Source of the DNA: Methanothermobacter sp. CaT2
Lineage (GTDB): Archaea > Methanobacteriota > Methanobacteria > Methanobacteriales > Methanothermobacteraceae
Assembly (NCBI RefSeq): GCF_000828575.1
Contig: NZ_AP011952.1
Coordinates: forward strand, 871,001-935,000
Direction of reading: 5' to 3'
DNA: 64,000 nucleotides
Made by a program: the position numbers and the translations under genes
Notes under the pieces: generated by a model
What the model saw: the letters and a program-made list of their open reading frames with translations, nothing else
Databases searched by the model: none
Told to the model about the DNA's origin: nothing
Shown: in pieces, positions 37,940 through 47,429 of the stretch
Layout: each line of letters opens with the position of its first letter
How positions within the stretch are numbered: the first letter of the stretch is position 1

Positions 37940-39139
37940 TCATTTTAGATCTTTGCAGTTAAAGAGCTCCGCGCACATGCTCAGAAATTCCTCATCGCCC
38001 CTCTCAGCCGCCTGCCGGATGCTGATGGCTATATCATGGAATATCTTATCCACGATGGACCTGCTGAGGGCCTCAATAACCCCCTCAGGGTCAGAGGAGT
38101 TCATGATCTTATTGAGGGCCCTTTCTGCCTCGCGCCTGCGGAGTGACTCCATATTGCCCCTCACCTCTGCAAGGAGGGGTTCAACCTCCATGTGTTTGAG
38201 GGACCTCAGGAGGAGCTTAAGTTCACTTTCAACAATTCTTTCAGCCTCCCTCGCCTCTGCCTCCCTCCTTCTCCGGTTCTCTTCCGCCACTCCCCTCAGA
38301 TCATCGATTGTGAAGAGTCTGATGCCAAGTTCTCTTACCGACTCCTCTATGTCACGTGGGTTGGCTATGTCCACCATGACCACAGCGGATCTCCTCTCCG
38401 GAGGTATTGCGTCCCTGACACGTTCACGGGTCAGAATGTAGTGGGGTGAGCCTGTGGCACTGATAACAACATCTGCGTCCCTGAGGGCCCTGTTGAGCCT
38501 GTCAAAGTGTATAGCATCTCCACCGAGTTCACATGCCAGCTGGTAGGCCCTCTCATAGGTCCTGTTGGCCACCATTATGGCGCTGAGGTGCTTCTCTGCA
38601 AGTGCCCTTGCAACGAGGGTCCCCATCTTACCTGCCCCTATGACAAGGACCTTCCTGCATTTCAGATCTCCGTGTATGGATTCTGCAAGGTCAACCGCTG
38701 CTGACCCTATGGAAACAGAGCCCCTGTTTATCTGGGTCTTCCTCCTGACGGTCTGCCCCACATGGACTGCCTTGGTGAACACCATGTCCAGGACCGGGCC
38801 GCAGGTCCCTTCACGCATGGCCTGAACCCTTGCAGCCTTTATCTGGCCGAGTATCTGGTCCTCCCCTATTATCATGGATTCAAGACCGGATGCAAGTCTC
38901 AGGATATGTCTGAGGGCATCCTCATCCCCTTCAACCGTGAATCCATCGAACTCAAAGCCCGGGGGTATCTCCTGAACTGAAAGGTAGTATTCGATGCGGT
39001 TGCAGGTCCTTATTGGGACCTTCTCCATCACAGCTCCCCTGGACTCAAGTTCAGCCACAAGGGCCTCCATCCTCTCATGTGAGGACTCCATGGTCTTCAC
39101 ATCGGATGTCTTGTGGTCCAGCCTTATGTTGAGAATCAC
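37940..39139 (-). CDS. hemA: glutamyl-tRNA reductase
   Basis: A 399-residue GluTR, first enzyme of the C5 pathway to aminolevulinate and hence heme-like tetrapyrroles, siroheme, B12 and F430. The catalytic cysteine is in PIRTCNRIEYYLS, the NADPH site is LVIGAGKMGTLVA, and the C-terminal dimerisation helix is present. GTG at 39139 is chosen: it overlaps the upstream gene's stop (GTGA) and has GGGGTG six bases before it. The frame opens at 39148. Confidence 0.95.
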   Translation of the reverse strand: MILNIRLDHKTSDVKTMESSHERMEALVAELESRGAVMEKVPIRTCNRIEYYLSVQEIPPGFEFDGFTVEGDEDALRHILRLASGLESMIIGEDQILGQIKAARVQAMREGTCGPVLDMVFTKAVHVGQTVRRKTQINRGSVSIGSAAVDLAESIHGDLKCRKVLVIGAGKMGTLVARALAEKHLSAIMVANRTYERAYQLACELGGDAIHFDRLNRALRDADVVISATGSPHYILTRERVRDAIPPERRSAVVMVDIANPRDIEESVRELGIRLFTIDDLRGVAEENRRRREAEAREAERIVESELKLLLRSLKHMEVEPLLAEVRGNMESLRRREAERALNKIMNSSDPEGVIEALSRSIVDKIFHDIAISIRQAAERGDEEFLSMCAELFNCKDLK

Positions 39140-39756
39140 CTGCAACACCCCAGCCGTTCCCTGATTATGATTTCAGCCCTTTCAACTGCCCCATCAAGGT
39201 CTCCCCCTTCAATCATCTCCCTCACCCCGGGGTCCTCTGAAATTTCATAGAGTATCCTGCGCCTCTTCCTGTGATCACCGGCCTCACCCATTAGAATCCT
39301 CCTTGCCCTGTCCTGGACCTCGATCATGAGGAGGTCCTGGGGGCTGATGGCCTCCCGGATCCTCTCCCTCAGATACCTTGCCATGAGGGGGCTCTTTGTC
39401 CCCGTGAAGATCGATACTGAAACCTCTCCAATGTTGAAGGTGGCCGGGACCACGACGTTACCCCTTGAGGGATCATCTGCCCTGTTTATCAGTTTACCGC
39501 CTGCAAGTTCAGTCACCCTTTCATTCAGGTCGCCGTCAGGACTTGCTGCCACTACGAGGTCGGCCCACTCCACCCAGTACTCAAGGTCGTCCTCCCTGGC
39601 AGGGATGGTTCCCTCAATTTCTGATGTGCCGATAACCGCGACCTCTGCTCCTGCTTTAAGGAATCTTTCAGCCCTCCTCCTCCCCACCGTACCGGAGCCA
39701 ACGATGAGAACCCTTCTACCATCCATGTCTATGTAGAGGGGTGTGAGGGACATCAT
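39136..39756 (-). CDS. precorrin-2 dehydrogenase (siroheme synthase N-domain, Met8-like)
   Basis: A 206-residue bifunctional-type dehydrogenase/possible chelatase: MSLTPLYIDMDGRRVLIVGSG (NAD motif VLIVGSGTVGRRRAERF), then LINRADDPSRGNVVVPA and SVSIFTGTKSPLMARYLRE. It oxidises precorrin-2 to sirohydrochlorin, the branch precursor for siroheme and F430. It lies between the marker 9 gene (8 bp) and hemA (4-bp overlap), so hemA and this gene are expressed together. Confidence 0.93.
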   Translation of the reverse strand: MMSLTPLYIDMDGRRVLIVGSGTVGRRRAERFLKAGAEVAVIGTSEIEGTIPAREDDLEYWVEWADLVVAASPDGDLNERVTELAGGKLINRADDPSRGNVVVPATFNIGEVSVSIFTGTKSPLMARYLRERIREAISPQDLLMIEVQDRARRILMGEAGDHRKRRRILYEISEDPGVREMIEGGDLDGAVERAEIIIRERLGCCR

Positions 39757-39764
39757 ATCATCCG

Positions 39765-40232
39765 TCAGAGGGACTTCATTCTCAGTATCTTCATTGCCGT
39801 CCTGAGGTCGTTGCCCGCATCCTCAAGGGCCTCCCTGGCCTCCTCGGGAGTTACGTCGAAGGCATCTGCCAGGGCCTTCACGCTCTCTGTGTCAGGTTCT
39901 GATGTGCCGACAAGTTCCTCGGAGAGTTTCTTCTTGAGTTCCATGTACTCCTCGGTGCTCATGTTTATCCTCTTCATTGCCATGTCCCTCAGGGGGCATG
40001 GTTTTGATGGCTTGCAGCACCATACCAGGGATCCGAAGCATGTCCCCTGGCCCTCCCCGAGCCTTGTTCTCTTTGCAAATGACTCCTTGATTTCAATGTA
40101 ATCCTGGGGTGTGAGCCCTGCCTCCTCGAGGGCTATCATTATGGGGCAGGGTTTAACCGGTGGGCAGCAGAAGGTGAGTGCCCTCTTATCACCACCCCTG
40201 CAAACATGGGATGGTGCATCGCTCCATACCAA
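39765..40232 (-). CDS. methanogenesis marker 9 domain protein
   Basis: A 155-residue protein with eight cysteines in the marker 9 pattern: C11, then FCCPPVKPC (C22, C23, C29), C65, then WCCKPSKPC (C72, C73, C79). The two [FYW]CCxxxKPC motifs suggest a metal-binding site. The last ~50 residues look like a small UBA/NAC-type helical domain ([21 protein letters not shown]). The family is confined to methanogens; the role is unknown. It starts at TTG with AGGAGGA six bases upstream. It lies downstream of atwA, from which a hairpin separates it. Confidence 0.85.
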   Translation of the reverse strand: MVWSDAPSHVCRGGDKRALTFCCPPVKPCPIMIALEEAGLTPQDYIEIKESFAKRTRLGEGQGTCFGSLVWCCKPSKPCPLRDMAMKRINMSTEEYMELKKKLSEELVGTSEPDTESVKALADAFDVTPEEAREALEDAGNDLRTAMKILRMKSL

Positions 40233-40335
40233 ACAAAGTCCTCCTTTATTAACTATATTTATTCTATTAATAAAACATCATGGTTAACAGATACTTTAAT
40301 GGCTTTAATTACGGTTTAATAAATAAATTGTGGTT

Positions 40336-40352
40336 CCCCTGATTAAGAGGGG
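40336..40352 (-). terminator. hairpin after atwA
   Basis: CCCCT-GATTAAG-AGGGG forms a 5-bp stem with a 7-base loop, six bases beyond the atwA stop codon. A-T-rich sequence follows; plausible 3'-end element before the marker 9 promoter region. Confidence 0.4.
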
Positions 40353-40357
40353 TCTAT

Positions 40358-41950
40358 TTACTCCCTGAACATCTTACTCTTCTCATCGGGTGTGAGGTCA
40401 CCAACGATTGACTCGGGGTCACCTGTCTTTAGAATCCTGCCGCCCCTCATGAGGGATGCCCTGTCACATACATCCAGTACAAAGTCCATGTCATGGGATA
40501 TTATGAGGAATGTCTGATTCAGTTCCTCCCTTGCCTTGAGGATTGAATCTGTGACCTGCACCCTGGTTATGGGGTCCATTGTACCTGTCGGCTCGTCAAG
40601 TATTATTATGCGTGGCTCCTTGATGAGGACCTGGGCAAGGGCGACCCTGTGCCTCTCACCACCTGAAAGTTCATCGGGATACTTGCTAAGGATGCTCTCG
40701 GCGTATTTATCGTCGAATCCAACCGCCTTCAGTACATATACAGCCTTCATCCTTGCAAATTCAGCGGGTAGCTCCAGACTTATGGCCTCTGTGAGGTTGC
40801 CGAGAACATCCCTGTGGGGGTAGAGGCTGTACTCCTGGTGCAGTATTCCAAGGTAGGGTGTTACACGGCCACGACCGAGGGGTCCCTTCTCGGTCATGTC
40901 AATCCATTCATCACCGAGCCTCACACAGACCTTCCCGCTGCTGGGCTCTGTGATACCTATTATTATCCGGGATAGGGTTGTCTTCCCGGCCCCGCTTAGG
41001 CCAACAACACCGAAGATCTCGCCCTCATAGACCGTGAGGTCAACCCCATCGACTGCCTTAACAACACCCCTGTCAATGGAGTAGTAGTGTTTCTTGACAT
41101 CAACCATCTTTATTATGGGGTTTTCCTGTTCGAATTCCTTGGCCTTTTCAGGGGCAGGTACCTGTTCCATGAACCTGGCCACCACTGTGTCCGGGTCTCC
41201 CTCCTCAACAATTTCGCCCTTCTCGATCCATATGGCGTAGTCTGAGAGGTCGCTCATGACCTCTGGCCAGTGGGAGGTTATGATCATTGTGATGCCCTTC
41301 TCCTTGACACCCTCAAGGAGTGCGTCGTGTATGAGTTCCGCTGTCTGGGGATCCAGTGTACCTGTTGGTTCATCTGCCAGGAAGAGCATGGGTTCCTTTG
41401 CAAGCTGTCTTGCGAGTACGACCCTCTGTTTTTCACCACCACTCAGGTCCCTTGCAATGTGGGTTATCCTGTGGCCCATCTGAGTCATCTCAAGGAGCTC
41501 CAGGGCCCGGTAGAGGGCTGTCTCATATTCAAGCTCGGGCATTGACTTTATGACGTTATCGATTACGGTGTCATCCTCATAAAGGGCGAAGGTCCTCTGC
41601 AGCATGATGGCTATCCTTCTCCTCACAGCAGCGAATATCTTCTTGTCACAGTTCCAGAAATCGACCTCCTCCAGTGCAAAGCTTGATCCGCAGGAGCAGT
41701 TCCTGCCATCAAAGGATGGTGGCTCCACACGAAGGCATTCAGGACATATGGCGACGTTGTAGATTACCCGGCCGCTGTCTGGTCGGTACTCCTTCATACC
41801 ACGGAGCATGTTGATGAGAACTGATTTTCCGGCTCCACTCCTTCCGAGTATACCCAAAACCTTGCCCTCATCGATTTCAACACTGATATCCCTTAGAACC
41901 TCAACACCCTTAAACTTCTTTGTGACATTTTCCAGTTTTATGAAAGACAT
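40358..41950 (-). CDS. atwA: methyl-coenzyme M reductase system component A2 (AtwA)
   Basis: A 530-residue soluble protein with two ABC ATPase modules. Module 1 has Walker A GRSGAGKS and signature LSGGEKQR; module 2 has GLSGAGKT and LSGGERHR. A cysteine insert (CPEC...NCSCG, about residues 74-93) in module 1 looks like a zinc site. AtwA (component A2) is required for ATP-dependent reductive activation of methyl-CoM reductase. The ATG at 41950 has GGTGAGGAC before it; the frame opens at 41980. The neighbouring TIM barrel and marker 9 genes fit an MCR-related block. Confidence 0.95.
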   Translation of the reverse strand: MSFIKLENVTKKFKGVEVLRDISVEIDEGKVLGILGRSGAGKSVLINMLRGMKEYRPDSGRVIYNVAICPECLRVEPPSFDGRNCSCGSSFALEEVDFWNCDKKIFAAVRRRIAIMLQRTFALYEDDTVIDNVIKSMPELEYETALYRALELLEMTQMGHRITHIARDLSGGEKQRVVLARQLAKEPMLFLADEPTGTLDPQTAELIHDALLEGVKEKGITMIITSHWPEVMSDLSDYAIWIEKGEIVEEGDPDTVVARFMEQVPAPEKAKEFEQENPIIKMVDVKKHYYSIDRGVVKAVDGVDLTVYEGEIFGVVGLSGAGKTTLSRIIIGITEPSSGKVCVRLGDEWIDMTEKGPLGRGRVTPYLGILHQEYSLYPHRDVLGNLTEAISLELPAEFARMKAVYVLKAVGFDDKYAESILSKYPDELSGGERHRVALAQVLIKEPRIIILDEPTGTMDPITRVQVTDSILKAREELNQTFLIISHDMDFVLDVCDRASLMRGGRILKTGDPESIVGDLTPDEKSKMFRE

Positions 41951-42043
41951 GTCCTCACCCTCAGCTACCAGAATCAACATTGTCAGTAAACATGAATCTG
42001 TATATTCTTTTGATGAAGGGACTATTAAAATTTTCCTAAATTT

Positions 42044-42772
42044 TTAGTCTGAATTAAATTTCAGTTCCCTGAGGTTGAAACCGAGTCTGCCGGATATTGC
42101 CGCCCTTGCAACCGACACAGCATCAGCCCCGGCTGCAAGCATTGCCCTCGCGGATTCAAGGTCCCTCACAGAATTGTTACCTATGAGGATGGAGTCCCCC
42201 TTCACCTCTGAAACAAGGGATACGAGTTCCAGGTCAGCCCTGTCCTCCCCGGGTTTCATTGCATCGAGGTGGATGTAGTCGACCCCAAGGTCAGCCAGAA
42301 CCCCTGCCACCCCGACGGTGTCAGCCCCAGGTACGTTTCCACGTATCTTGACTGAAACCCTGGATCTCGCCTTCCCTGTAACCTCCGCTGTGAAGTCCTC
42401 CAGGAATTCAGGATCCAGGAGCATTGACTGGCCTGCCCCTATTTCTGTTATCTCCGGCTGTCTGCAGTGTGCATTGATCTCAACAACGTCAACAGACTCA
42501 ATGGAGGAGATTTCCACTATCCTTTCAGGTTCAAGGGCCCTGATGTTCACTGAGACCATCACATCGAACCTCTCCTTTATCCTTGAGGCCTCATGATTGA
42601 TGATTGATCTCAGTTCAGAACAGTCAAAATCAAATTCAGGTCTGCCCCTCTGAGCTATGAGCCTGCCGGCCCTGGAGGTCTCTCTATCCGCATTGTAGCC
42701 TCCAAGGGTGACCATGTCGAATCCATAGGGGATAAGTTTCAGGCAGAATTCCGCGTCACTTATTCCTGCCAT
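42044..42772 (-). CDS. nifR3/Dus-like TIM-barrel protein, methanogen-specific type
   Basis: A 242-residue (from ATG) TIM barrel related to dihydrouridine synthases and dihydroorotate dehydrogenases, with VEINAHCRQPEITEIGAGQ and the C-terminal GADAVSVARAAISG phosphate/FMN-like loop. The usual N-terminus of this fold, (V)LAPMAGIS, runs upstream of the ATG: the codons for IRVLAP precede MAGIS without a stop. So translation probably begins at the ATA at 42788-42790 or another non-standard codon, giving about 248 residues. In other methanogens this domain is fused to marker 9. Function unknown. Confidence 0.75.
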   Translation of the reverse strand: MAGISDAEFCLKLIPYGFDMVTLGGYNADRETSRAGRLIAQRGRPEFDFDCSELRSIINHEASRIKERFDVMVSVNIRALEPERIVEISSIESVDVVEINAHCRQPEITEIGAGQSMLLDPEFLEDFTAEVTGKARSRVSVKIRGNVPGADTVGVAGVLADLGVDYIHLDAMKPGEDRADLELVSLVSEVKGDSILIGNNSVRDLESARAMLAAGADAVSVARAAISGRLGFNLRELKFNSD

Positions 42773-42824
42773 TGGGGCCAGGACCCTTATGCTATCAGCA
42801 ACCCTGATTTTTTATGGAGAATCA

Positions 42825-42836
42825 ATCTAATTAGAT
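42825..42836. promoter_or_regulatory. 12-bp perfect palindrome between GTP cyclohydrolase III and TIM-barrel genes
   Basis: ATCTAATTAGAT, starting two bases after the upstream stop codon. Possible operator or processing site; no evidence for which. Confidence 0.35.
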
Positions 42837-42837
42837 A

Positions 42838-43587
42838 CTATTCCTTCATCACATGGACAAGGTCATAGGTGAAGCCGCCCCTTATTTCCTCAAGGGCCAG
42901 GTCAGCCAGGTTTGCCGCCTTCTCGGCTGTCGGGGCCTTTCCTATGCCCGCCTTAAGGGCCACGTTTATCTCATCATCTATCTCATTGATTATCCTCAGG
43001 AGACCCTGAGGTTCAAGACCATTGCAGGGGGACATGAAGTTGTCTCCGCCTATGAAGAATAGGAGGGCGCCCTCCTTTATCAGCTTTTTCATCAGAAAAT
43101 GCTGAACCCTGTTCACGATGAAGGATGTGTCATAGGCAGGTACAATGTCGGTCATTGTCTCTGTGATGCCATTGATATCGATGTGAGCTATCTGCACGTA
43201 GCCCTCATCCACAAGGCCGTCTATGGCAAGTACCTCCTTCCTCTCCTCTGACTGGGCGCCTCCATGGCTCTGAAGAGCCCTTGAAGCGTTCCTCTGAGCA
43301 TCGTAGGGTGTCTCAGCAGCGCCCACACCCATGCTCACGGTTATTGGGTACCTGTTGCCTATGGATTTCTGTATCCTGCGGTGGTCCTCAAGGTCCATTC
43401 CATTGGTGACTGCAAGCATGTTATCGAATCTTGTGAAGAACACAAGTCCCTGGCGGGCAGCAAACTGGCGCTGAAGATCAGCGTAGAGCTCTGCCTGCAT
43501 TATCTGGAGATCCGCCTCATTACGGGGGGTTGGTGTGACTGTCCATGGCCCATAGTTGTCTATTTGAATTAAGGTCATTTGTATCAT
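42838..43587 (-). CDS. gch3: GTP cyclohydrolase III
   Basis: A 249-residue archaeal GTP cyclohydrolase III (ArfA type). It opens the GTP ring to the formylamino-pyrimidine that begins FO/F420 and riboflavin synthesis. The domain is related to cyclase/GGDEF folds: [16 protein letters not shown], then [29 protein letters not shown] and [16 protein letters not shown] lies six bases before the ATG, which overlaps the cofD stop (ATGA). It follows cofD and so forms part of an F420 operon. Confidence 0.93.
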   Translation of the reverse strand: MIQMTLIQIDNYGPWTVTPTPRNEADLQIMQAELYADLQRQFAARQGLVFFTRFDNMLAVTNGMDLEDHRRIQKSIGNRYPITVSMGVGAAETPYDAQRNASRALQSHGGAQSEERKEVLAIDGLVDEGYVQIAHIDINGITETMTDIVPAYDTSFIVNRVQHFLMKKLIKEGALLFFIGGDNFMSPCNGLEPQGLLRIINEIDDEINVALKAGIGKAPTAEKAANLADLALEEIRGGFTYDLVHVMKE

Positions 43588-44489
43588 AATATTTCACCCA
43601 AAAGTATTCTGGCCAACATTATTTTATCCCCTATGTTTTTCATGTTGGTCTTTGTTATTGTCACCTCTTTTATTAGTTTTTCTATTTCCCCCTTGAGATC
43701 AGAATCGGTTTCATCGATTACCAGTCTGTCAAGAAAATCTGCGTAGATCTCTGCAACCCCAAGACTTGAGGCATCATAGCCCTTCGCCTCCATGAATTTC
43801 CCGGCGGGACCACTGAAGGGCCTACCGCCGGTAAAGGGGGATACAGCAGATACATTCACCTTTTTCAGGGAATCAGTGACCCCCTCCATATTTATGATGG
43901 GCCCTATGGATGTGACCGGATTTGATGGTCCCAGTATAACCATGTCTGCTGATTCAATGGCATCAAGTACGCCGGGGGCGGGTTCAAGCCGGCTGAATCT
44001 CACATCAAGGACCCGCGGCTCGGATCTCCTCTCAACAAGGAATTCATGGAACTCCATATCTCCCTCATCGGTGACTATGACTATGTCGGAATCCTCATTA
44101 CTCATGGGCAGAACCCTGGATTCAACGCCCAGTGCCCTGGACTGTATCTCCACAGCCCTGTGAAGGGGCATCTCCCCCAGGAGGAGGGTCTTCTGTATCT
44201 TAAATGCCCGATCCCTGTCCCCTATTCTGAGGAGTTCAGGGCATCCAAGTTCCCTGAGGGTCTCATGGGTGATGAAGGTATCGCCCTCCACACCGTACCA
44301 TGTCTCCTCGTTGATGATGCCTGCAAGGGTGTAGAGAACCGTGTCAACATCGGGAGCCACATAGACTCCTGAAAGGTAGCCGTTCTCAACTGTGTTCACT
44401 ATAACTGTTACCTCTTCAGGATCAACTACCCTGACGAGCCCCTGCAGGAGCTTGGGTGTTCCTGTACCCCCCGATAGAACGGTTATCAT
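43584..44489 (-). CDS. cofD: 2-phospho-L-lactate transferase
   Basis: A 301-residue CofD, which transfers the phospholactyl group to FO to give F420-0. The N-terminal motif [17 protein letters not shown] and the segment [12 protein letters not shown] are typical, with [21 protein letters not shown] between. ATG at 44489 follows GGAGG; the frame opens at 44504. It lies between cofE and GTP cyclohydrolase III, both F420-related. Confidence 0.95.
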   Translation of the reverse strand: MITVLSGGTGTPKLLQGLVRVVDPEEVTVIVNTVENGYLSGVYVAPDVDTVLYTLAGIINEETWYGVEGDTFITHETLRELGCPELLRIGDRDRAFKIQKTLLLGEMPLHRAVEIQSRALGVESRVLPMSNEDSDIVIVTDEGDMEFHEFLVERRSEPRVLDVRFSRLEPAPGVLDAIESADMVILGPSNPVTSIGPIINMEGVTDSLKKVNVSAVSPFTGGRPFSGPAGKFMEAKGYDASSLGVAEIYADFLDRLVIDETDSDLKGEIEKLIKEVTITKTNMKNIGDKIMLARILLGEIL

Positions 44490-44534
44490 TGGTTGCCTCC
44501 ACACAGGATATTCATATTACCTGGATAACATTGA

Positions 44535-45293
44535 TTAGCCCCTGAATACGTCCAGTTCCCTGGCTCTTAAGAGTGGTTTTACACCCCCATCTGATCTGAG
44601 GTGTCCCCAGGGGTAACCCCTGATAATGACGGCAGGTACTCCCTCATCTGCCTGGCCCATTACAAGGGATGCTGCAGCTGCAAGTTCATCTGCAACTGCA
44701 ACCCTGGTGGTCTCAAGACTCCTCCCATAGAGGTCCCTCTCACCCTTACGGTCCCAGATGGGTGAAAGACCGGCAACACCCACGGCAACACCCACGGCCC
44801 CCTCCCTGAAGGGCCTTCCCTGGGTGTCCGATATTATAACGGCAAGTTCCCTTCCGGTGGCCTCCTGCAACGTCCGCAGTATCCTCTCTGCACTTCCATC
44901 GGGGTCACGGGGGAGGGGTGTTGCTAGGCCATCGTCAACGTTGGACTCGTCGATACCTGCATTTGCACATACAAAGCCGTGGCGGGTTTCGGAGACTATG
45001 AAGTCATGACCAACCCTGATTATTTCACTGGACTCCCCCAGGATCGCCTCAACTAGCGAAGGATCCTTACCCGTCCTTTCTGCGATATCCAGAGCCTCCG
45101 GGGATGGTTCGATTTCTTCAAGGGATATTATGTTGCCCTCTGCCTTAGACACGATGGTTTCGGCGATCACGATTATGTCACCATCAAGGAGGTCCTCTCC
45201 CCCTTCCTTGAGGGCACTGATGATGAGGTATGCAATGTCATCACCAGACCCCACGAGGGGCATGCCCTCGACTCCGATTAGACTTATTCCCAT
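44535..45293 (-). CDS. cofE: coenzyme F420-0:L-glutamate ligase
   Basis: A 252-residue CofE, which adds two glutamates to F420-0 with GTP. Features: [48 protein letters not shown] and [20 protein letters not shown] long open frame extends to 45470, but those codons are antisense-like to nothing useful: they overlap purO in another frame, and GGTGCTTGG precedes the ATG at 45293. purO ends 10 bp upstream. Confidence 0.95.
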   Translation of the reverse strand: MGISLIGVEGMPLVGSGDDIAYLIISALKEGGEDLLDGDIIVIAETIVSKAEGNIISLEEIEPSPEALDIAERTGKDPSLVEAILGESSEIIRVGHDFIVSETRHGFVCANAGIDESNVDDGLATPLPRDPDGSAERILRTLQEATGRELAVIISDTQGRPFREGAVGVAVGVAGLSPIWDRKGERDLYGRSLETTRVAVADELAAAASLVMGQADEGVPAVIIRGYPWGHLRSDGGVKPLLRARELDVFRG

Positions 45294-45303
45294 CCAAGCA
45301 CCT

Positions 45304-45912
45304 TTATATTTCTCTTGTCGCCAGATTCCAGCCCTCACCATCGTTGAATGCAGCTGCTGCTGTGACCGGGTGTGTGAAGGAGGCGAATTCGCCCCCTTTA
45401 AGTATGAACTCCGCTGCCTCCTCCGGACTTCCTGCCTCGAATTCTGTGGCTGCTGGCTCTGTCTGTTCATAGGTGGAGATGTACACTGGTGTCTCCTCGG
45501 GGACCCTGCTGACCATCAGCCCGTCTGCAGTCACTATACCTATGAAGGCTTCTGAGCCGTTGATGGCCGCTCCTATTCGGGGGGTGTTGAGTTCATCCTT
45601 CTCATAGTCCATTGCAAGGAGTGAAAGGCCTATGGCGTCCCTGAGGTTCATGCCGAGGGCCACCTTATCTGCGATGGTGTCTGTATGGGACCCGTTGGAT
45701 ACAACCGCAGTGTCACCAACTATCCTGATGCAGTTATATGCTATGTAGGGGTTCCTGAAGACATCCCTTTCATGTCCCTCCACCGGGACAACTGCCACCC
45801 TCTCCTCATGGATGCTCGTCGTCCTGTTGGGGAATGATCTGCTTGAAACCCTGTATGCTACAAAGGACCCATTACTGTTTCTTCCGACTGCAAGTATTCT
45901 TCCAAGATACAA
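45304..45912 (-). CDS. purO: IMP cyclohydrolase, archaeal PurO type
   Basis: A 202-residue PurO, which closes the IMP ring (FAICAR to IMP) in archaeal purine synthesis. Sequence runs [20 protein letters not shown], then SRSFPNRTT and NCIRI, ending [20 protein letters not shown] at 45912 gives the family N-terminus MYLGR; GGTGG lies five bases before it. It heads a block purO-cofE-cofD-gch3 that joins purine and F420 precursor supply. Confidence 0.93.
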   Translation of the reverse strand: MYLGRILAVGRNSNGSFVAYRVSSRSFPNRTTSIHEERVAVVPVEGHERDVFRNPYIAYNCIRIVGDTAVVSNGSHTDTIADKVALGMNLRDAIGLSLLAMDYEKDELNTPRIGAAINGSEAFIGIVTADGLMVSRVPEETPVYISTYEQTEPAATEFEAGSPEEAAEFILKGGEFASFTHPVTAAAAFNDGEGWNLATREI

Positions 45913-45935
45913 AAAAACCACCACTTCAAACTTTT

Positions 45936-46010
45936 TTATGAGGATTCATATGAAGGTTCTTATGAGATTCCACAGGGGCCATGAGTAAGTTCTTGGCAAT
46001 TATGAGGTTC
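45936..46010. repeat. three TTATGAG-TTC elements upstream of purO
   Basis: TTATGAGGATTC (45936), TTATGAGATTC (45960) and TTATGAGGTTC (46000) recur in the 98-bp gap between purO and exbD. They read GAA-YCTCATAA on the purO strand and could be operator sites. Short and AT-rich, so chance is possible. Confidence 0.35.
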
Positions 46011-46022
46011 CTCAGTGAATGA

Positions 46023-46412
46023 CTATGAGGGAGTCCTCACAGCCCTTTCGACTGGAAGGTCCGGGGGTGTGGTTATGATTATGGCCCCCTCCTTTGGCCT
46101 TATTATTATTTCACCCTCATCTATGACCCTTGTGTGGACAGCCACCGCACCGTTCCTTATGCGGTCGGACATGTCAACGCCGTTCACGGTGACCCTCCGG
46201 AGGCCTGCCACCGGGATGAGGTAGTACTCTGAGGGTCCTGTGTTTTCACTTATCTCAGGTTTTCCAGAGGCCTCTCCACTTCCGCCTCCAGAGAATGTTG
46301 CTGTCACAACAAGGAAGATCAGTATCGTGAATAGTATATCAATGAATGGGACCATGTTGAATCTGGGCTTACCGTGGATCTTGTTCCTGTACCTTTCTGT
46401 GTCAAGAGCCAT
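46023..46412 (-). CDS. exbD: ExbD/TolR family biopolymer transport protein
   Basis: A 129-residue protein with one N-terminal transmembrane helix carrying the conserved Asp (FNMVPFIDILFTILIFLVV), followed by an extracytoplasmic domain. ExbD-type proteins combine with ExbB in proton-driven motors. It follows exbB by 4 bp. No TonB homologue is seen in the window, and this cell type has no outer membrane. Confidence 0.87.
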   Translation of the reverse strand: MALDTERYRNKIHGKPRFNMVPFIDILFTILIFLVVTATFSGGGSGEASGKPEISENTGPSEYYLIPVAGLRRVTVNGVDMSDRIRNGAVAVHTRVIDEGEIIIRPKEGAIIITTPPDLPVERAVRTPS

Positions 46413-46416
46413 CCTA

Positions 46417-47256
46417 TCACTGTCTCAGTTTACTCTCAATGATCTCGGCACTCTTACCGCACCTTTCAATTATAATATTGTTTATGCTCTTCTCAAGCAT
46501 GCTTGGCTTGAAGGCTACAACCACATTGGCGTCGGGTTCATCAACAACCCGGACACTCACCACACCATCAGATTCCATGAGTGCCTTCACAACGTCGTCC
46601 ACATTCCCCTCAACACTTATCCTCATAACGGCGTAGCCCCAGTTGGTCATCTTCTTTATGAGTTCAATCTTGTCAATCTCATCATCGATTCTTCCTGTTA
46701 TGTAGGAGTAGAGTGGCATCAGGATGATGGCGACGGCAAGTCCAAGGATGGTTGTTATCAGGGCCACATAGATCCCCTCAGCCATTGCAGCGGGGTCAGC
46801 GTTAACCCCAAGGGCCCTGAAGGTGTACCAGATCCCTATAACAGTCCCTATCAGACCCAGCATCGGGGCCACCTCTATGATGGTCCTCAGGGTGCCGAGG
46901 CCCCGGGTCATGTTACTCATCTCCACGATGAACACTCGCTCCATGGCGTCCTCCACCTCTGAACGGTTCCGGTACCCTATCTTGAGGGCCTCTGATATTA
47001 TCTTTGATACCGGGTTCTGGTACTGACCTATCTCTCTGAGGGCCTCCAGGGCCCCTCCCTTCTCCATGGACTCATTGACGGCCCCTATTATCTGGGGCGT
47101 GCTTACACGTGAAATTTTCCTCAGGTAGTGTATCTTCTCAAGTGCTGTGATGAATCCGTAGATTCCTATTGCTGCTATGAGGTAGGTGATAACACCACCG
47201 CTGCGGAACATCTCAAGTACTGTGCCAAAGAAGTTGATAACCGGATCGAGAAACAT
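46417..47256 (-). CDS. exbB: ExbB/MotA/TolQ family protein with C-terminal extension
   Basis: A 279-residue proton channel protein. Transmembrane helices are at about 20-38, 125-150 and 165-190 (VAPMLGLIGTVIGIWYTF, then YVALITTILGLAVAIILMPLY), as in MotA/TolQ/ExbB. The last ~75 residues (from RISVEGNVDDVVKALMES) form an extra alpha/beta domain resembling a small ferredoxin-like fold. AGGTGAGG precedes the ATG. It probably forms a motor with ExbD downstream. Confidence 0.87.
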   Translation of the reverse strand: MFLDPVINFFGTVLEMFRSGGVITYLIAAIGIYGFITALEKIHYLRKISRVSTPQIIGAVNESMEKGGALEALREIGQYQNPVSKIISEALKIGYRNRSEVEDAMERVFIVEMSNMTRGLGTLRTIIEVAPMLGLIGTVIGIWYTFRALGVNADPAAMAEGIYVALITTILGLAVAIILMPLYSYITGRIDDEIDKIELIKKMTNWGYAVMRISVEGNVDDVVKALMESDGVVSVRVVDEPDANVVVAFKPSMLEKSINNIIIERCGKSAEIIESKLRQ

Positions 47257-47429
47257 TTTTCTGCCTCACCTGGTGGATATTTAAAAATCAATGGGTATTT
47301 AAGAATAGTGGTTTTAATCCGGCTATACGGTTAAAGGATTATTATGGCCCCAATCACAGTTCAAGAAACACCATGATCTTAATTGCCATCAAATGCTGAG
47401 GTCACCAAAATCTTTAGTGTTCAATTAAT

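Noticed and set aside
37794..38441. 215-codon plus-strand open frame starting in the repeat region
   Set aside because: Runs antisense through hemA; Ser/Leu-rich shadow with no motif.
44535..45470. Long N-terminal extension of CofE (to 45470)
   Set aside because: It overlaps purO, is Gln/Arg-rich and unlike the family; the ATG at 45293 has a ribosome binding site.
46240..46962. 240-codon plus-strand open frame
   Set aside because: Antisense to exbD/exbB, whose products are clear.
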